Of a DNA stretch of 43,568 nucleotides, positions 1 through 7,844 are shown piece after piece. Numbering within the stretch: position 1 is the first letter of the stretch; each line of letters starts with the position of its first letter. The notes under the pieces are model-generated. The model ran no database searches. It was not told the origin of the DNA and was given only the letters and a program-made list of their open reading frames with translations. The stretch is from Desulfurococcaceae archaeon UBA285 (GTDB lineage Archaea > Thermoproteota > Thermoprotei_A > Sulfolobales > Desulfurococcaceae). The stretch spans positions 1,590-45,157 of the forward strand of contig DADP01000036.1 in the NCBI GenBank assembly GCA_002495025.1, in the 5' to 3' direction. A program made the translations under genes and the position numbers.

Positions 1-1
1 A

Positions 2-529
2 GTATCAACAGGCTTCACTGATGTAAAGAGTATGTTAAACGACATTAACAGCACTCTAACTACTGTAAGAAGTGATGTAGGCGCTATTAAGAGTGATATG
101 AACACTGTAAAGACAACATTGAACACTATACAAGGAATGTTAGCATCACTCGGTGGTAAATTAGACAATGCTCTAGCAATACTCACTGATGTAGAAAGCA
201 ATGTAACACTAATCAGGATTAAGACAGACAAGATTGATGAATTACTAAGCAAAATCAAGACTGACGAATTAATAGTCAAACTCGACGCACTAACAGGTAA
301 AATAAGTACACTTGAAACTAAAGTAGGAGAAGTAGATACTAAAGTACAACAACTAAGTAAAAACACTGAAGATAGATTTAGCGCTCTCGACAACAAGGTA
401 TCATCAACAACAGCTAGTGCATCGACAAGCATGTACATCTCAATAGCTGCAACAGTCTTCGCACTACTAGCAACAATCTTCAGCCTACTAGCATATACAT
501 CCATTAAGAAATCAGTAGCTCCAAAGTAA
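2..529 (+). CDS. C-terminal coiled-coil stalk and membrane anchor of a probable S-layer surface protein (5' end outside window)
   Basis: The reading frame is open to the left edge (codons from position 2, upstream of the first ATG at 32), so only the last ~175 residues of a longer protein are seen. Almost the whole visible part is a heptad-like coiled coil rich in Ile/Leu/Val alternating with Asp/Lys/Thr/Ser. It ends in one hydrophobic helix of about 22 residues (IAATVFALLATIFSLLAY) and a short basic tail, SIKKSVAPK. A long coiled-coil stalk ending in a C-terminal membrane anchor is known for crenarchaeal S-layer stalks such as tetrabrachion of Staphylothermus, and the low-complexity Thr/Ser/Asn content fits an extracytoplasmic position. 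The S-layer assignment is inference, because the diagnostic N-terminal part is missing. Another surface-anchored coiled-coil protein is possible. A T-rich terminator-like stretch follows. Confidence 0.6.
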   Translation, partial: VSTGFTDVKSMLNDINSTLTTVRSDVGAIKSDMNTVKTTLNTIQGMLASLGGKLDNALAILTDVESNVTLIRIKTDKIDELLSKIKTDELIVKLDALTGKISTLETKVGEVDTKVQQLSKNTEDRFSALDNKVSSTTASASTSMYISIAATVFALLATIFSLLAYTSIKKSVAPK

Positions 530-545
530 AGAGTAAATACCAAAC

Positions 546-563
546 CCTTTTTCTTTTTTCTCT
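546..563 (+). terminator. T-rich terminator downstream of the surface-protein gene
   Basis: About 17 bases after the stop codon lies a pyrimidine run of CCC followed by two T tracts of five and six bases. Archaeal RNA polymerase terminates at such U-rich stretches without needing a hairpin, and none is seen here. Called from sequence composition and position only. Confidence 0.5.
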
Positions 564-698
564 AATTTCTATAATTTCCTAAAATCTCATTCTACTCTAC
601 TAGTATCTTACATATTGTTAACTCTGGTCTCTCTTAGTAGTATACCTCTCAGTAAGGGTTTTAATTGTAATCTCCTATTTCTTATACAGGTGGTTTAT

Positions 699-1829
699 TT
701 GAAACTATATGAATATGAAGCCAAGGAGATAGCTAGACGCTATAATATTCCAGTACCACGTGGAAAACCCGTTTCTACACCTGAAGAAGCCCAGCAAGTA
801 GCAAGCGAGCTGGGAGGACAAGTAGTCATTAAGGCACAGGTTTTAGTTGGCGGTAGAGGACTAGCGGGAGGAGTGAAATTTGCTTCTACACCCGGAGAAG
901 CAAGAGAAGTAGCCGCTAAACTATTATCTACTGAGATACGTGGGTTAAAGGTTTCAACGGTGTTAGTAGAAGAAAAAATCTGTATATCGAGAGAACTATA
1001 TTTATCACTAGTAATTGATAGAGCAGCTAGAAAACCAGTCTTCTTGATCTCAGAGATGGGCGGTGTTGAAATAGAGGAATTAGCTAGAAAATACCCTGAT
1101 AAAATAAAGAAGATCTACATTGATCCCGAAGTAGGATATTCCAGTTACATGTCTAGAATCGCAGTTGATGTATTAAATCTACCATGGAGTAGCATTGGCG
1201 AATTAGATTCGATAATGAAGTCAATGTATAAGATAATGATAGACTATGATGCCGAACTAGTTGAATTCAATCCACTAGTATACACGTGCGACGGTAAATT
1301 AATAGCTGTAGACGCCAAGATTACAATAGACGATAACAGTTTGTTTAAACACCCTGAACTACAAGCACTTTATGGTAGAGAATACAGTGAATACGAGAGA
1401 AAAGCAAAAGAACTAGGATTTAGCTATGTAGAACTAGATGGAGATATAGGCGTTATAAGCAACGGTGCAGGATTGACAATGGCTACAATGGACTCTATTC
1501 TCTACTATGGTGGAAAACCAGCAAACTTCCTCGACATTGGTGGCGGTGCATCCAGGGATAGAGTAAAAGAAGCAGTAAAACTAATGCTACTACACCCAAG
1601 ACCGCGCGTCCTCCTAGTAAACATATTTGGTGGTATTACAAGATGCGACGAGGTGGCAATGGGTATTATAGAGGCACTAAGAGAAACAGGTAGCACTAAA
1701 CCCATTGTTGTTAGAATGCTCGGTACAAACGAAGAAGAGGGTAGAAGGATATTAATAGAAAACGATATTGAAGTCTATGTAGAAATGGATGATGCAGTTA
1801 AAAAAGCAGTTGAATTAGCAAAGAGGTGA
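699..1829 (+). CDS. sucC: Succinyl-CoA ligase beta subunit
   Basis: ATP-grasp subunit of succinyl-CoA synthetase, which with SucD interconverts succinyl-CoA and succinate with ATP or GTP formation. The TTG at 699 is chosen because the family begins with a short 'LxEYxAKE' segment, here KLYEYEAKEIARRY, and GGTGG lies 5 bases upstream. The longer open frame from 615 adds 28 residues that do not resemble the family. The protein is then 376 residues, close to the usual ~380-390. The N-terminal ATP-grasp region includes KAQVLVGGRGLAGGV, and the C-terminal CoA-ligase domain has FLDIGGGA and NIFGGITRCDEVA, both hallmarks of SucC. The stop is 7 bases from the sucD start, so the two are co-translated. 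No other citric-acid-cycle gene lies in the window, so whether it acts oxidatively or in a carbon-fixation cycle cannot be told. Confidence 0.95.
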   Translation: MKLYEYEAKEIARRYNIPVPRGKPVSTPEEAQQVASELGGQVVIKAQVLVGGRGLAGGVKFASTPGEAREVAAKLLSTEIRGLKVSTVLVEEKICISRELYLSLVIDRAARKPVFLISEMGGVEIEELARKYPDKIKKIYIDPEVGYSSYMSRIAVDVLNLPWSSIGELDSIMKSMYKIMIDYDAELVEFNPLVYTCDGKLIAVDAKITIDDNSLFKHPELQALYGREYSEYERKAKELGFSYVELDGDIGVISNGAGLTMATMDSILYYGGKPANFLDIGGGASRDRVKEAVKLMLLHPRPRVLLVNIFGGITRCDEVAMGIIEALRETGSTKPIVVRMLGTNEEEGRRILIENDIEVYVEMDDAVKKAVELAKR

Positions 1830-1836
1830 GGGGTTT

Positions 1837-2715
1837 ATGGGCATACTTGTAAACTCTAATACAAGAATTATAGTACAGGGAATTACTGGTAGAGAGGGTG
1901 CATTCCACACTAAGCTAATGCTTGAATACGGTTCTAAAATAGTAGCTGGAACCTCCCCGGGCAAGAAGGGAACATATGTACATGGAGTACCAGTATACAA
2001 TTCAATAGATGAAGCTATAAGAGAACAGGGAGCAATAGATGCATCAATAATATTTGTTCCAGCAAAATTCGCAGCAGACGCCGTGTATGAAGCAATAGAT
2101 GCTGGATTGAAACTAGTAGTAGTAATCACAGAGGGAATACCCGTACACGACGAAGTTAAATTCGTAAACTACGCGAGAAAGAAAGGAGTAGTAATAGTAG
2201 GCCCCAATACACCTGGAGTAATGACAGTTGGAGAGTGTAAAATGGGTATAATGCCAGCCCACGTGTTCAAACCAGGTAGGATAGGACTAGTTTCGAGAAG
2301 TGGAACACTAACATATGAAATAGCACGCGAACTAGGAAAACACGGAGAAGGAGTATCAACCGTAGTAGGCCTTGGAGGAGACCCTGTTACAGGACTAGAC
2401 TTTATCGACGTAGCAGAATTATTCTTCAAAGACCCAGCAACAGAAGCCATGGTACTAGTTGGAGAAATAGGTGGCGATGCAGAAGAAAGATTTGCAGTAT
2501 ACTACAAGAAAACAAGCTATAAGAAGCCAGTAGTAGCCTATATTGCTGGTAGAACAGCACCACCAGGTAAGAGAATGGGCCACGCTGGAGCAATAATATC
2601 AATGGGTATGGGAGACTATGCATCAAAGAAGAAAGCACTAGAAGAAGCAGGTATACCAGTAGCAGAAACACCCTCACAGGTACCAGTACTACTAAAACAA
2701 GTTCTAAGACAATAA
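1837..2715 (+). CDS. sucD: Succinyl-CoA ligase alpha subunit
   Basis: CoA-binding and phosphohistidine subunit paired with SucC. The 292 residues match the normal alpha-subunit length (~290). The N-terminal Rossmann CoA-binding domain opens with RIIVQGITGREGAFH. The VGPNTPGV segment and the RSGTLTYE phosphate loop follow. The catalytic histidine sits in GKRMGHAGAI (His249), the residue phosphorylated during the reaction. The ATG at 1837 follows GAGGTGAGGGG, part of which is the end of sucC, indicating translational coupling. ADP-forming acetyl-CoA synthetase has related domains but different lengths and arrangement, so succinyl-CoA ligase is preferred. A seven-T run just after the stop probably ends the transcript. 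Confidence 0.95.
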   Translation: MGILVNSNTRIIVQGITGREGAFHTKLMLEYGSKIVAGTSPGKKGTYVHGVPVYNSIDEAIREQGAIDASIIFVPAKFAADAVYEAIDAGLKLVVVITEGIPVHDEVKFVNYARKKGVVIVGPNTPGVMTVGECKMGIMPAHVFKPGRIGLVSRSGTLTYEIARELGKHGEGVSTVVGLGGDPVTGLDFIDVAELFFKDPATEAMVLVGEIGGDAEERFAVYYKKTSYKKPVVAYIAGRTAPPGKRMGHAGAIISMGMGDYASKKKALEEAGIPVAETPSQVPVLLKQVLRQ

Positions 2716-2719
2716 CACA

Positions 2720-2728
2720 ATTTTTTTA
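2720..2728 (+). terminator. Oligo-T terminator after sucCD
   Basis: A run of seven T lies 5 bases past the sucD stop, in the 50-base gap before the pyrophosphatase gene. It fits archaeal U-tract termination. Some readthrough into the downstream gene is possible. Confidence 0.4.
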
Positions 2729-2765
2729 CCGTAATACAATATTTTCTCTAAATTGGTGAGTAATA

Positions 2766-3302
2766 ATGAGTATATTTGAGAAAATCGGACCCGGCGAAAA
2801 AGCCCCCGAGGAAGTATATGTATTAATAGAAATTCCAATGAATAGCGGTGTAAAATACGAATTAGACAAAGAGACAGGTGTTTTATTCGTAGATAGAATA
2901 CTATATACATCAATGGTCTATCCATTCAACTATGGATTTATACCGGGAACACTAGAAGAAGATGGAGACCCAGTAGACGTATTAGTTATTTCGTATGACA
3001 CGCTAGTACCCGGATCCGTTATTAAAGCAAAACCAATAGGTGTACTTGAAACACAAGACGAAAAGGGATACGACTCTAAAATCGTAGCTGTTCCAGCTGA
3101 TAAAATAGACCCTAGATTCCAAAATATAAGAGACATAAACGATCTACCAGAAGCAATCAAGCAGAGAATAGAACACTTCTTTGCACACTACAAGGAGCTA
3201 GAAAAAGGTAAGTGGGTCAAGGTAATTGGCTGGAAGAATAGAGAGGTTGCACTAGAAAAGATTAGAAAGGCTATTGAGAGATATAGGGAATCAAAGAAGT
3301 AA
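2766..3302 (+). CDS. ppa: Inorganic pyrophosphatase, family I
   Basis: Soluble Mg-dependent enzyme hydrolysing pyrophosphate to phosphate, pulling biosynthetic reactions forward. The 178 residues are the normal size for family I archaeal enzymes, which are hexameric. Active-site segments are visible in order: the N-terminal substrate region EIPMNSGVKYELDK, then YPFNYGFIPGT, and the metal-binding signature DGDPVDVLV, whose three aspartates bind the activating metals. The ATG at 2766 follows a GGTGAGTAAT ribosome binding site. It lies downstream of sucCD on the same strand, separated by a T-tract, and is followed after 9 bases by a small regulator gene. Confidence 0.96.
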   Translation: MSIFEKIGPGEKAPEEVYVLIEIPMNSGVKYELDKETGVLFVDRILYTSMVYPFNYGFIPGTLEEDGDPVDVLVISYDTLVPGSVIKAKPIGVLETQDEKGYDSKIVAVPADKIDPRFQNIRDINDLPEAIKQRIEHFFAHYKELEKGKWVKVIGWKNREVALEKIRKAIERYRESKK

Positions 3303-3311
3303 AGTGGTTTA

Positions 3312-3494
3312 ATGGAGTCTACTACACGCGAGAAAATAATAGAAATATTGAAAACAGCTGGAAGACCACTTACAGCAGAGGAAATAGCTGGTTTTTTAGG
3401 TGGCGATATAACCGCCCTCGCGACGTATACGAACATCTTCCTCATATCTCAAAGTCTCTTAGAGCTAGGAGTAATGGAAGAGAAATACTTGTAA
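3312..3494 (+). CDS. Winged-helix half of a split HTH/zinc-ribbon regulator
   Basis: A 60-residue protein consisting of one winged-helix DNA-binding domain: REKIIEILKTAGRPLTAEEIAGFLG is a helix-turn-helix start typical of archaeal regulators. Start ATG at 3312 is preceded by GTGGT. The ORF ends in TAATG, where the ATG begins the next small ORF, a zinc ribbon. In the archaeal family COG3357 these two modules form one continuous protein, with the ribbon beginning right after a short linker and the sequence MEPPxCRKCG, just as seen here. The frame changes by -1 between the two halves. Either the gene was split by a frameshift and is now translated as two coupled chains, or the two are joined by recoding. 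DNA target unknown. Confidence 0.7.
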   Translation: MESTTREKIIEILKTAGRPLTAEEIAGFLGGDITALATYTNIFLISQSLLELGVMEEKYL

Positions 3495-3628
3495 TGGAGC
3501 CTCCATACTGTAGAAAATGTGGTTTTGAATTTAGAGAACTAGATAGACCTAGAAAGCCAAGTAGATGTCCGCGTTGTAAAAGCGAGTGGATTTCTCCTTC
3601 ACGCTTTACAATTATTATTGTAGACTAG
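3494..3628 (+). CDS. Zinc-ribbon half of a split HTH/zinc-ribbon regulator
   Basis: A 44-residue ORF that begins in the TAATG overlap with the preceding winged-helix ORF. It contains two CxxC knuckles, YCRKCGFEF near residues 5-13 and RCPRCKSEW near residues 24-32, forming a four-cysteine zinc ribbon. The flanking words RPRKPSRCP and the C-terminal SPSRF are characteristic of the C-terminal part of COG3357 regulators. It has no ribosome binding site of its own beyond the coupled stop/start, so translation probably depends on the upstream ORF. Its stop TAG at 3626-3628 overlaps the stop of the convergent deoxyhypusine synthase gene in a shared CTAG palindrome. Confidence 0.72.
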   Translation: MEPPYCRKCGFEFRELDRPRKPSRCPRCKSEWISPSRFTIIIVD

Positions 3629-4659
3629 TGTTTTTTAACTACTACTTCTAATACGTTTTGCGGATTCTTTCTCTTCACTCTTCCAACTAGTAGTCCATGT
3701 GCTATTATTGGTAGAGCTATTGTTGCATCAACGTGTACTGTTCTCTTTTTCGCGTGTGGTGATACCTTGCCCCAGCTAACGGCTTCTTCAAGTGTTGCAC
3801 CGCTTAGTCCACCCCATTGCGGCATATCGGTTGTAAATTGAACTATGTATTCAAACCCCTTGTAGTAGTCGTGTCTACCCTCTTCGTATTCAGCTATTAG
3901 TGTTTGTGCTACAGTCATTAAGTTAACGTAGTCTTTGGGTACTCCACCACCAATATATATTGCTGAGACTTTCTTGCTGTGTCTACCTATTTCTACTAGT
4001 TGATAGAAGTCTTTAACCATGTCTAGTACTATGTGTTTTCCACTTCTATATGCTAGTAATAGGCCCATTCCATAACCGCTATCTACTAGTGCAGGCGAGA
4101 AAACGGGGACTTTTGCTCTATATGCTGCTGCTACAATGCTATCTATTCCCTTCTCATTGAGGAACTTTCCGAATTCATATAGGAATTCAGGTGTAGAGTA
4201 TACTCCTTCTGGTAGAGTCTCAACGAATTCTCTTATCAAACCCTCCATTTTCCTATAGTCTAACTCGTTTGCAACCGTGTCGTAGAATCTATCATACTTT
4301 CTCTCTAAGAGCATAGCGTCATCTATACATGGATGTACTTTGTAGTATTTAAAGCCCATTGCTTCATATATGTCCTCGCTGATTATTGCACCAGTAGATA
4401 CAACTACGTCAACATATCTCTCTTCAACCAGCCACTTAATTATCTTCCACATACCAGCAGTACTCATCGAGCCAGCCAGTCCGAGGAATATCGTGTTCTC
4501 TGGGTCGTTGAACATATCAATTAGTATTCTATAGGCTTCGCCGAGCGCGCGCCCCTGGAATGAAATATCATTCATTGCTAAGAGTAGTTCGTGAATACTC
4601 CTCTCTTTAACATCTAGCGCTTTTACTTCTCCATATGCAAAATCCGGTATTTCACTCAC
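3625..4659 (-). CDS. dys: Deoxyhypusine synthase
   Basis: NAD-dependent enzyme that transfers the aminobutyl group of spermidine to the conserved lysine of translation factor aIF5A, which is encoded at 18134-18532 in this window. The protein is 344 residues. It shows the N-terminal FQGRALGEAYRIL and FLGLAGSMSTAGM regions, STGA/DIYEAMG in the NAD-binding core, IGGGVPKDY, and the catalytic stretch GGLSGATLEEAVSWGKV, whose lysine (Lys298) forms the enzyme-imine intermediate. All these key residues are present. The GTG at 4659 has GGTGGAG upstream at good spacing. A TATA-like element lies about 35-50 bases upstream, so it probably has its own promoter. Confidence 0.95.
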   Translation of the reverse strand: MSEIPDFAYGEVKALDVKERSIHELLLAMNDISFQGRALGEAYRILIDMFNDPENTIFLGLAGSMSTAGMWKIIKWLVEERYVDVVVSTGAIISEDIYEAMGFKYYKVHPCIDDAMLLERKYDRFYDTVANELDYRKMEGLIREFVETLPEGVYSTPEFLYEFGKFLNEKGIDSIVAAAYRAKVPVFSPALVDSGYGMGLLLAYRSGKHIVLDMVKDFYQLVEIGRHSKKVSAIYIGGGVPKDYVNLMTVAQTLIAEYEEGRHDYYKGFEYIVQFTTDMPQWGGLSGATLEEAVSWGKVSPHAKKRTVHVDATIALPIIAHGLLVGRVKRKNPQNVLEVVVKKH

Positions 4660-4693
4660 TATTCTCCACCATTAAAACCAGTAATACTTACAA

Positions 4694-4710
4694 ATAGTTT
4701 AAATAAAAAT
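4694..4710 (-). promoter_or_regulatory. Putative TATA element of deoxyhypusine synthase gene
   Basis: On the minus strand the stretch reads ATTTTTATTTAAACTAT, an archaeal box A-like element. A start of transcription about 25 bases downstream (near 4680) would leave a short leader carrying the GGTGGAG ribosome binding site before the GTG start. This is prediction from composition and spacing. Confidence 0.4.
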
Positions 4711-4750
4711 CAGATTTAAAGCACTTTCCAAGGACACGATAGAACTGGAG

Positions 4751-4859
4751 TGCCGCCGCCGGGATTTGAACCCGGGACAACCGGATCTCTCCTGGGCCGA
4801 CCCCGCTGTCCTCCAACCCGTATGAGTCCGGCGCTCTGGCCGGGCTGAGCTACGGCGGC
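4751..4859 (-). tRNA. tRNA-Met(CAT), elongator type, with intron
   Basis: The minus strand folds as a cloverleaf. The acceptor GCCGCCG pairs with CGGCGGC and is followed by discriminator A. The D arm starts GCTCAG. The anticodon stem CCGGA/TCCGG encloses loop CTCATA+A, and the T arm is CCGGG TTCAAAT CCCGG. The anticodon is CAT. A 34-base intron interrupts the loop after position 37. The anticodon stem lacks the three G-C pairs of initiator tRNAs, and the acceptor starts with a G-C pair, so the elongator form is favoured. A tRNA-Ile with modified CAT anticodon cannot be fully excluded. CCA is not encoded. Confidence 0.88.
4787..4820 (-). other. tRNA-Met intron at position 37/38
   Basis: This 34-base insertion lies one base 3' of the CAT anticodon, between loop bases 37 and 38, the canonical archaeal site. 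Removing it restores a seven-base loop CTCATAA closed by CCGGA/TCCGG. It is GC-rich and would be cut by the tRNA splicing endonuclease at a bulge-helix-bulge. The exact boundaries could shift by a base. Confidence 0.8.
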
Positions 4860-4952
4860 ACTCCCTGAGAGATAATTTATTTAGTATTCAGACTTAAAAA
4901 CTCTTTCGCGTATATCTCTGATGTAGTTTATAGGGTAGGATGGGTGGTTTTA

Positions 4953-5870
4953 TTGAGTAAAATAGTTTTGGAAATATCGCCTTTGAATATTGTGCTACTA
5001 GTATCTATTCTGGTATTGATTTCTCTAGCTATATGGATATTATACACTGATAGCAATACTGGCTATATATGGGTATACCCGTTAGATAGAGAGAGAATAG
5101 TATTTACATTGTTTAAATCAGAGGTTTTATTATTGAATTCTAGGGTTATCGAGAATATTACCAGTGTTACGGTTGTAACGGGTATACCTAGTTTTATTGG
5201 TGTAGGTGGTACAGGAGACTACGTTGTAATGTTAGTGCGCGGTCCAAGCATATATGTTTGGACTATAACTATATCGACAGTTGCTGGATATATATTGACA
5301 TTATACAAATATAGAAAAGTAGTAAGAGAATACTCTATTAAAAACATTGCATTACTACTAGTCCTCATAGTATTATTCGTAATGCCCATAGTATCCCTTT
5401 TTATATATATTAATGAAGGCTTCAATAATGGATTTAACTACCATGAAGTAGTCGTATATGAAAACCTTGAATGTAAAACCATCAACATCACAGAGCTAGC
5501 TCTAGTGGGATATAACTGCGTGGACGGTGTAAAAGATGAAATCCAGGGAGACGTGGGTAAAATATATCTAGTTGCTTTTAAAGTAGATTTAAAAGACCAA
5601 GAGAATCCATTAGTAATCTTCACAGTGGATAATAAACCATTAGGAATAACTCATGGTATGTATGGTATGTCGAAGTTTATAACGAGTGGAAATGTAAATA
5701 TCATAGTGTTATCAAGACAACCACTTGCAAATTCAACTCTGATTTACTATAAAGGAGAATTCACTGAAAAACCGGGTTTTTCACTAATAGTAGCAGTAAT
5801 ACCGGTATTAATGCTCGTAGTAGACCTAGTTATAGCAGGGGTTTTCTATTACAAGTTGAAGAAAGTATAG
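4953..5870 (+). CDS. Hypothetical membrane protein with four predicted helices
   Basis: No family is recognised. The TTG at 4953 is chosen because GGGTGG lies 5 bases upstream, giving ~305 residues. The open frame from GTG 4944 would place the ribosome binding site inside the gene. Hydrophobic helices are seen near the N terminus (LNIVLLVSILVLISLAIWIL), around residues 105-125, at ~135-155 (LLLVLIVLFVMPIVSLFIYI), and at the C terminus (LIVAVIPVLMLVVDLVIAGV), followed by a short KLKKV tail. A polar domain of ~115 residues with several Asn-X-Ser/Thr sites lies between helices three and four and is probably outside the cell. It stands alone between two tRNA genes that run the other way. Confidence 0.65.
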   Translation: MSKIVLEISPLNIVLLVSILVLISLAIWILYTDSNTGYIWVYPLDRERIVFTLFKSEVLLLNSRVIENITSVTVVTGIPSFIGVGGTGDYVVMLVRGPSIYVWTITISTVAGYILTLYKYRKVVREYSIKNIALLLVLIVLFVMPIVSLFIYINEGFNNGFNYHEVVVYENLECKTINITELALVGYNCVDGVKDEIQGDVGKIYLVAFKVDLKDQENPLVIFTVDNKPLGITHGMYGMSKFITSGNVNIIVLSRQPLANSTLIYYKGEFTEKPGFSLIVAVIPVLMLVVDLVIAGVFYYKLKKV

Positions 5871-5891
5871 TTGTTGAATAGTATTGTTGAG

Positions 5892-5976
5892 TGCGGGGGG
5901 TGGGATTTGAACCCACGCAGGCCTACGCCACCGGGTCCTCAACCCGGCCCCTTTGGCCAGGCTCGGGCACCCCCGC
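5892..5976 (-). tRNA. tRNA-Leu(GAG)
   Basis: The minus strand gives an 85-base class II cloverleaf. The acceptor GCGGGGG pairs with CCCCCGC and is followed by discriminator A. The anticodon stem CCGGG/CCCGG encloses TTGAGGA (anticodon GAG), a long variable arm of ~14 bases follows, and the T arm is GTGGG TTCAAAT CCCAC. The long variable arm with anticodon GAG fixes leucine. No intron and no encoded CCA are seen. It lies just upstream of the FAU-1 gene end. Confidence 0.95.
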
Positions 5977-5982
5977 TCTATT

Positions 5983-7416
5983 TTATTCTAGATTTTTACC
6001 AGGGTTAAAAACATAGTTCATGGGATTTAATAATATTTGTTTCACGGTGTTTACAGCGTATTCATATAGTTCTTTCGTTATTACTCCCTCTCTGTATAGT
6101 TCTACTAGTTCTTCTTCATCTACTATTTTAACCTCGCCTGATGGATGCACTACTACGTCTACTAGGAGGTCGTGGTATTTAATAATCGAGGGTGTGATTT
6201 CTGGCGGGGTATTGATGTTTATATATGTTCCAAGCCAAACCCCGCTTCTATAGTAGTTGTGTGTAATTATTGGAGAGCCTGTTTCTACAACCATGTAGTC
6301 TATATCTCCGGGTTTCTTGTCTACTCCAAGCCCGTCGTATATACCCTCGCTCTTCATAACTCTCTCTAGTACAATGAGTAATTTGTCTCTATTGTATTCT
6401 ACTCTGTATAGTCTACCATGTTGTAGTCGTAATACTTCACCAGTTGGTTTAACGTGAATTAACTCGATTCTAGAGGTTTCTCTTAAACGTCTAGCTATAT
6501 AGTTTAAAACTCCAATTTCAGTGTTTTCTCCCCTTGAAGGATGTAATGGCGACATGACTTCTTCTGCGAAGTCTACTAGGTCGCTGTATCCCATAGACTT
6601 CAAGCTGTGATGATAGTCTATTGTAAAACACGTTGTCCTTCTATACTCGTCTAGTTTCCTCTTAGCTATACTTGTCAAGCCAATTATACCGATGAACTCG
6701 CCATGTCTTAGTTTCACTGGTGAATCCTGTTCTCTTTGTTTTTGAAGTATCTGCTTGTATTCTTCTAGCAGTAGATCTATTTCTCTAGATAATTCGTCTC
6801 TATCAGCGTATTTAGCACTACTTCGAAAGTGTATTCCTATTCCACTCCCCATTAACTTAGATGTAGCTATAGCTGATAGTTTTGCTTTTACACTCGGATC
6901 GTAGATGTGTTCTGAAAACGTAATTCTTGGTTCTCCGTGTACAAGAGCTATTCTCTTACCAACAAGTCTAAAATTCCTTGTTAATACTAATCTCTCGTTT
7001 TTTCTTAGAGGAGCGTGTTTTACTCCAACGAGGATTTTTGCTCCTACATCTTCTCTACAGGGGTATAAGTAGCCTTTCTCCCCTCCTAGATCTACAATAC
7101 AGCTATCACTAGTTTTCTCGACTACTACTCCTAGGTAGACGCTGTGGAGTTCTATTTTAGACTCCCATTTATACACGTAGTTTAATTTCTCGACGAGTAC
7201 ATCAAATACTCTTTTTGCTTCTACTGGGAATCCAAGTACTAGGATTTCATCTGGGTTTTCTGTGTCTTTAACTGTTGCATCACATGGACTGGTATCTATT
7301 GGTATATTGAGTCTCTCAATGATTTTATCACTGGCTTCTACGAGTTTAAATCCTTCTTCTAAGAGTAGTTTGGATACAGCTGTAGAATATATTCCTCTAA
7401 CTCTCACATTAACCAT
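5983..7416 (-). CDS. FAU-1 family ribonuclease (RNase E/G-like, S1 plus DUF402)
   Basis: A protein of 477 residues homologous to FAU-1 of Pyrococcus, an AU-rich-RNA-binding ribonuclease implicated in 5S rRNA processing. The start is the ATG at 7416: it gives MVNVRVRGIYSTAVSKLL, matching the family's RVRGIY N terminus, and GGGTGG lies 8 bases upstream. The open frame begins four codons earlier. An S1-like segment around residues 95-125 includes LGVVVEKTSDSCIVDLGGEKGYLYP. The C terminus carries the DUF402 domain, with DYMVVETGSPI, GVWLGTYININTPPEI and DLLVDVVVHPSGEVKIVDEEEL, which coordinates metal in related nucleoside phosphatases. It is transcribed toward tRNA-Leu, whose gene starts 6 bases beyond its stop. 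Confidence 0.88.
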   Translation of the reverse strand: MVNVRVRGIYSTAVSKLLLEEGFKLVEASDKIIERLNIPIDTSPCDATVKDTENPDEILVLGFPVEAKRVFDVLVEKLNYVYKWESKIELHSVYLGVVVEKTSDSCIVDLGGEKGYLYPCREDVGAKILVGVKHAPLRKNERLVLTRNFRLVGKRIALVHGEPRITFSEHIYDPSVKAKLSAIATSKLMGSGIGIHFRSSAKYADRDELSREIDLLLEEYKQILQKQREQDSPVKLRHGEFIGIIGLTSIAKRKLDEYRRTTCFTIDYHHSLKSMGYSDLVDFAEEVMSPLHPSRGENTEIGVLNYIARRLRETSRIELIHVKPTGEVLRLQHGRLYRVEYNRDKLLIVLERVMKSEGIYDGLGVDKKPGDIDYMVVETGSPIITHNYYRSGVWLGTYININTPPEITPSIIKYHDLLVDVVVHPSGEVKIVDEEELVELYREGVITKELYEYAVNTVKQILLNPMNYVFNPGKNLE

Positions 7417-7479
7417 TAAGTAATCCACCCATTAAAAACACTCTAGTGTAAATAAAAACACTTTTAGTTGAAAAACAAT

Positions 7480-7749
7480 TTAGTCTTTAACTGTTTCTAG
7501 TAGTGCTATTATCTGCCATATTTTTGTACGAGCACTTAGAGGCATGTTTGGATCCTGGCTGACCTGGTCTAGTGCACTAATAGCGTTCGCGGCTCTTACA
7601 CCGGGGGAATATCTCTCGTCTCTCAAGTAGTTGAGAGCTTCTGTTGCTGCACGCCTTATATTTCTAGGTACAGCAGTGTCATTTATTATACTGACAAGCA
7701 TGAAGATCGCGCTTTTTATTTTTGCTTCGTTATCCATTACACGGCTCAT
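7480..7749 (-). CDS. UPF0147 family protein
   Basis: A small all-helical protein of 89 residues conserved in archaea, with no assigned function. The segment TAVPRNIRRAATEALNYL followed by PGVRAANAISALDQ and SARTKIWQIIALLE is the family signature. The ATG at 7749 is preferred: GAGGTGG lies upstream at normal spacing, and the family starts near this point. The frame stays open a further 39 codons, but that extension contains Cys/Trp-rich sequence unlike the family and overlaps the divergent promoter region. It is transcribed away from the gene at 7845. Confidence 0.88.
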   Translation of the reverse strand: MSRVMDNEAKIKSAIFMLVSIINDTAVPRNIRRAATEALNYLRDERYSPGVRAANAISALDQVSQDPNMPLSARTKIWQIIALLETVKD

Positions 7750-7844
7750 CGACACCACCTCTATGCTAAATCTATAAATACACCATAATCTACAATTGAT
7801 TTGAGGAGTGATTAGTCTAATATGTTTTATCCCTGGTGGGTTTA

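Noticed and set aside
615..698. 28-codon N-terminal extension of sucC
   Set aside because: It precedes the GGTGG site and the conserved SucC N terminus and would look like a signal peptide, which makes no sense for this cytoplasmic enzyme.
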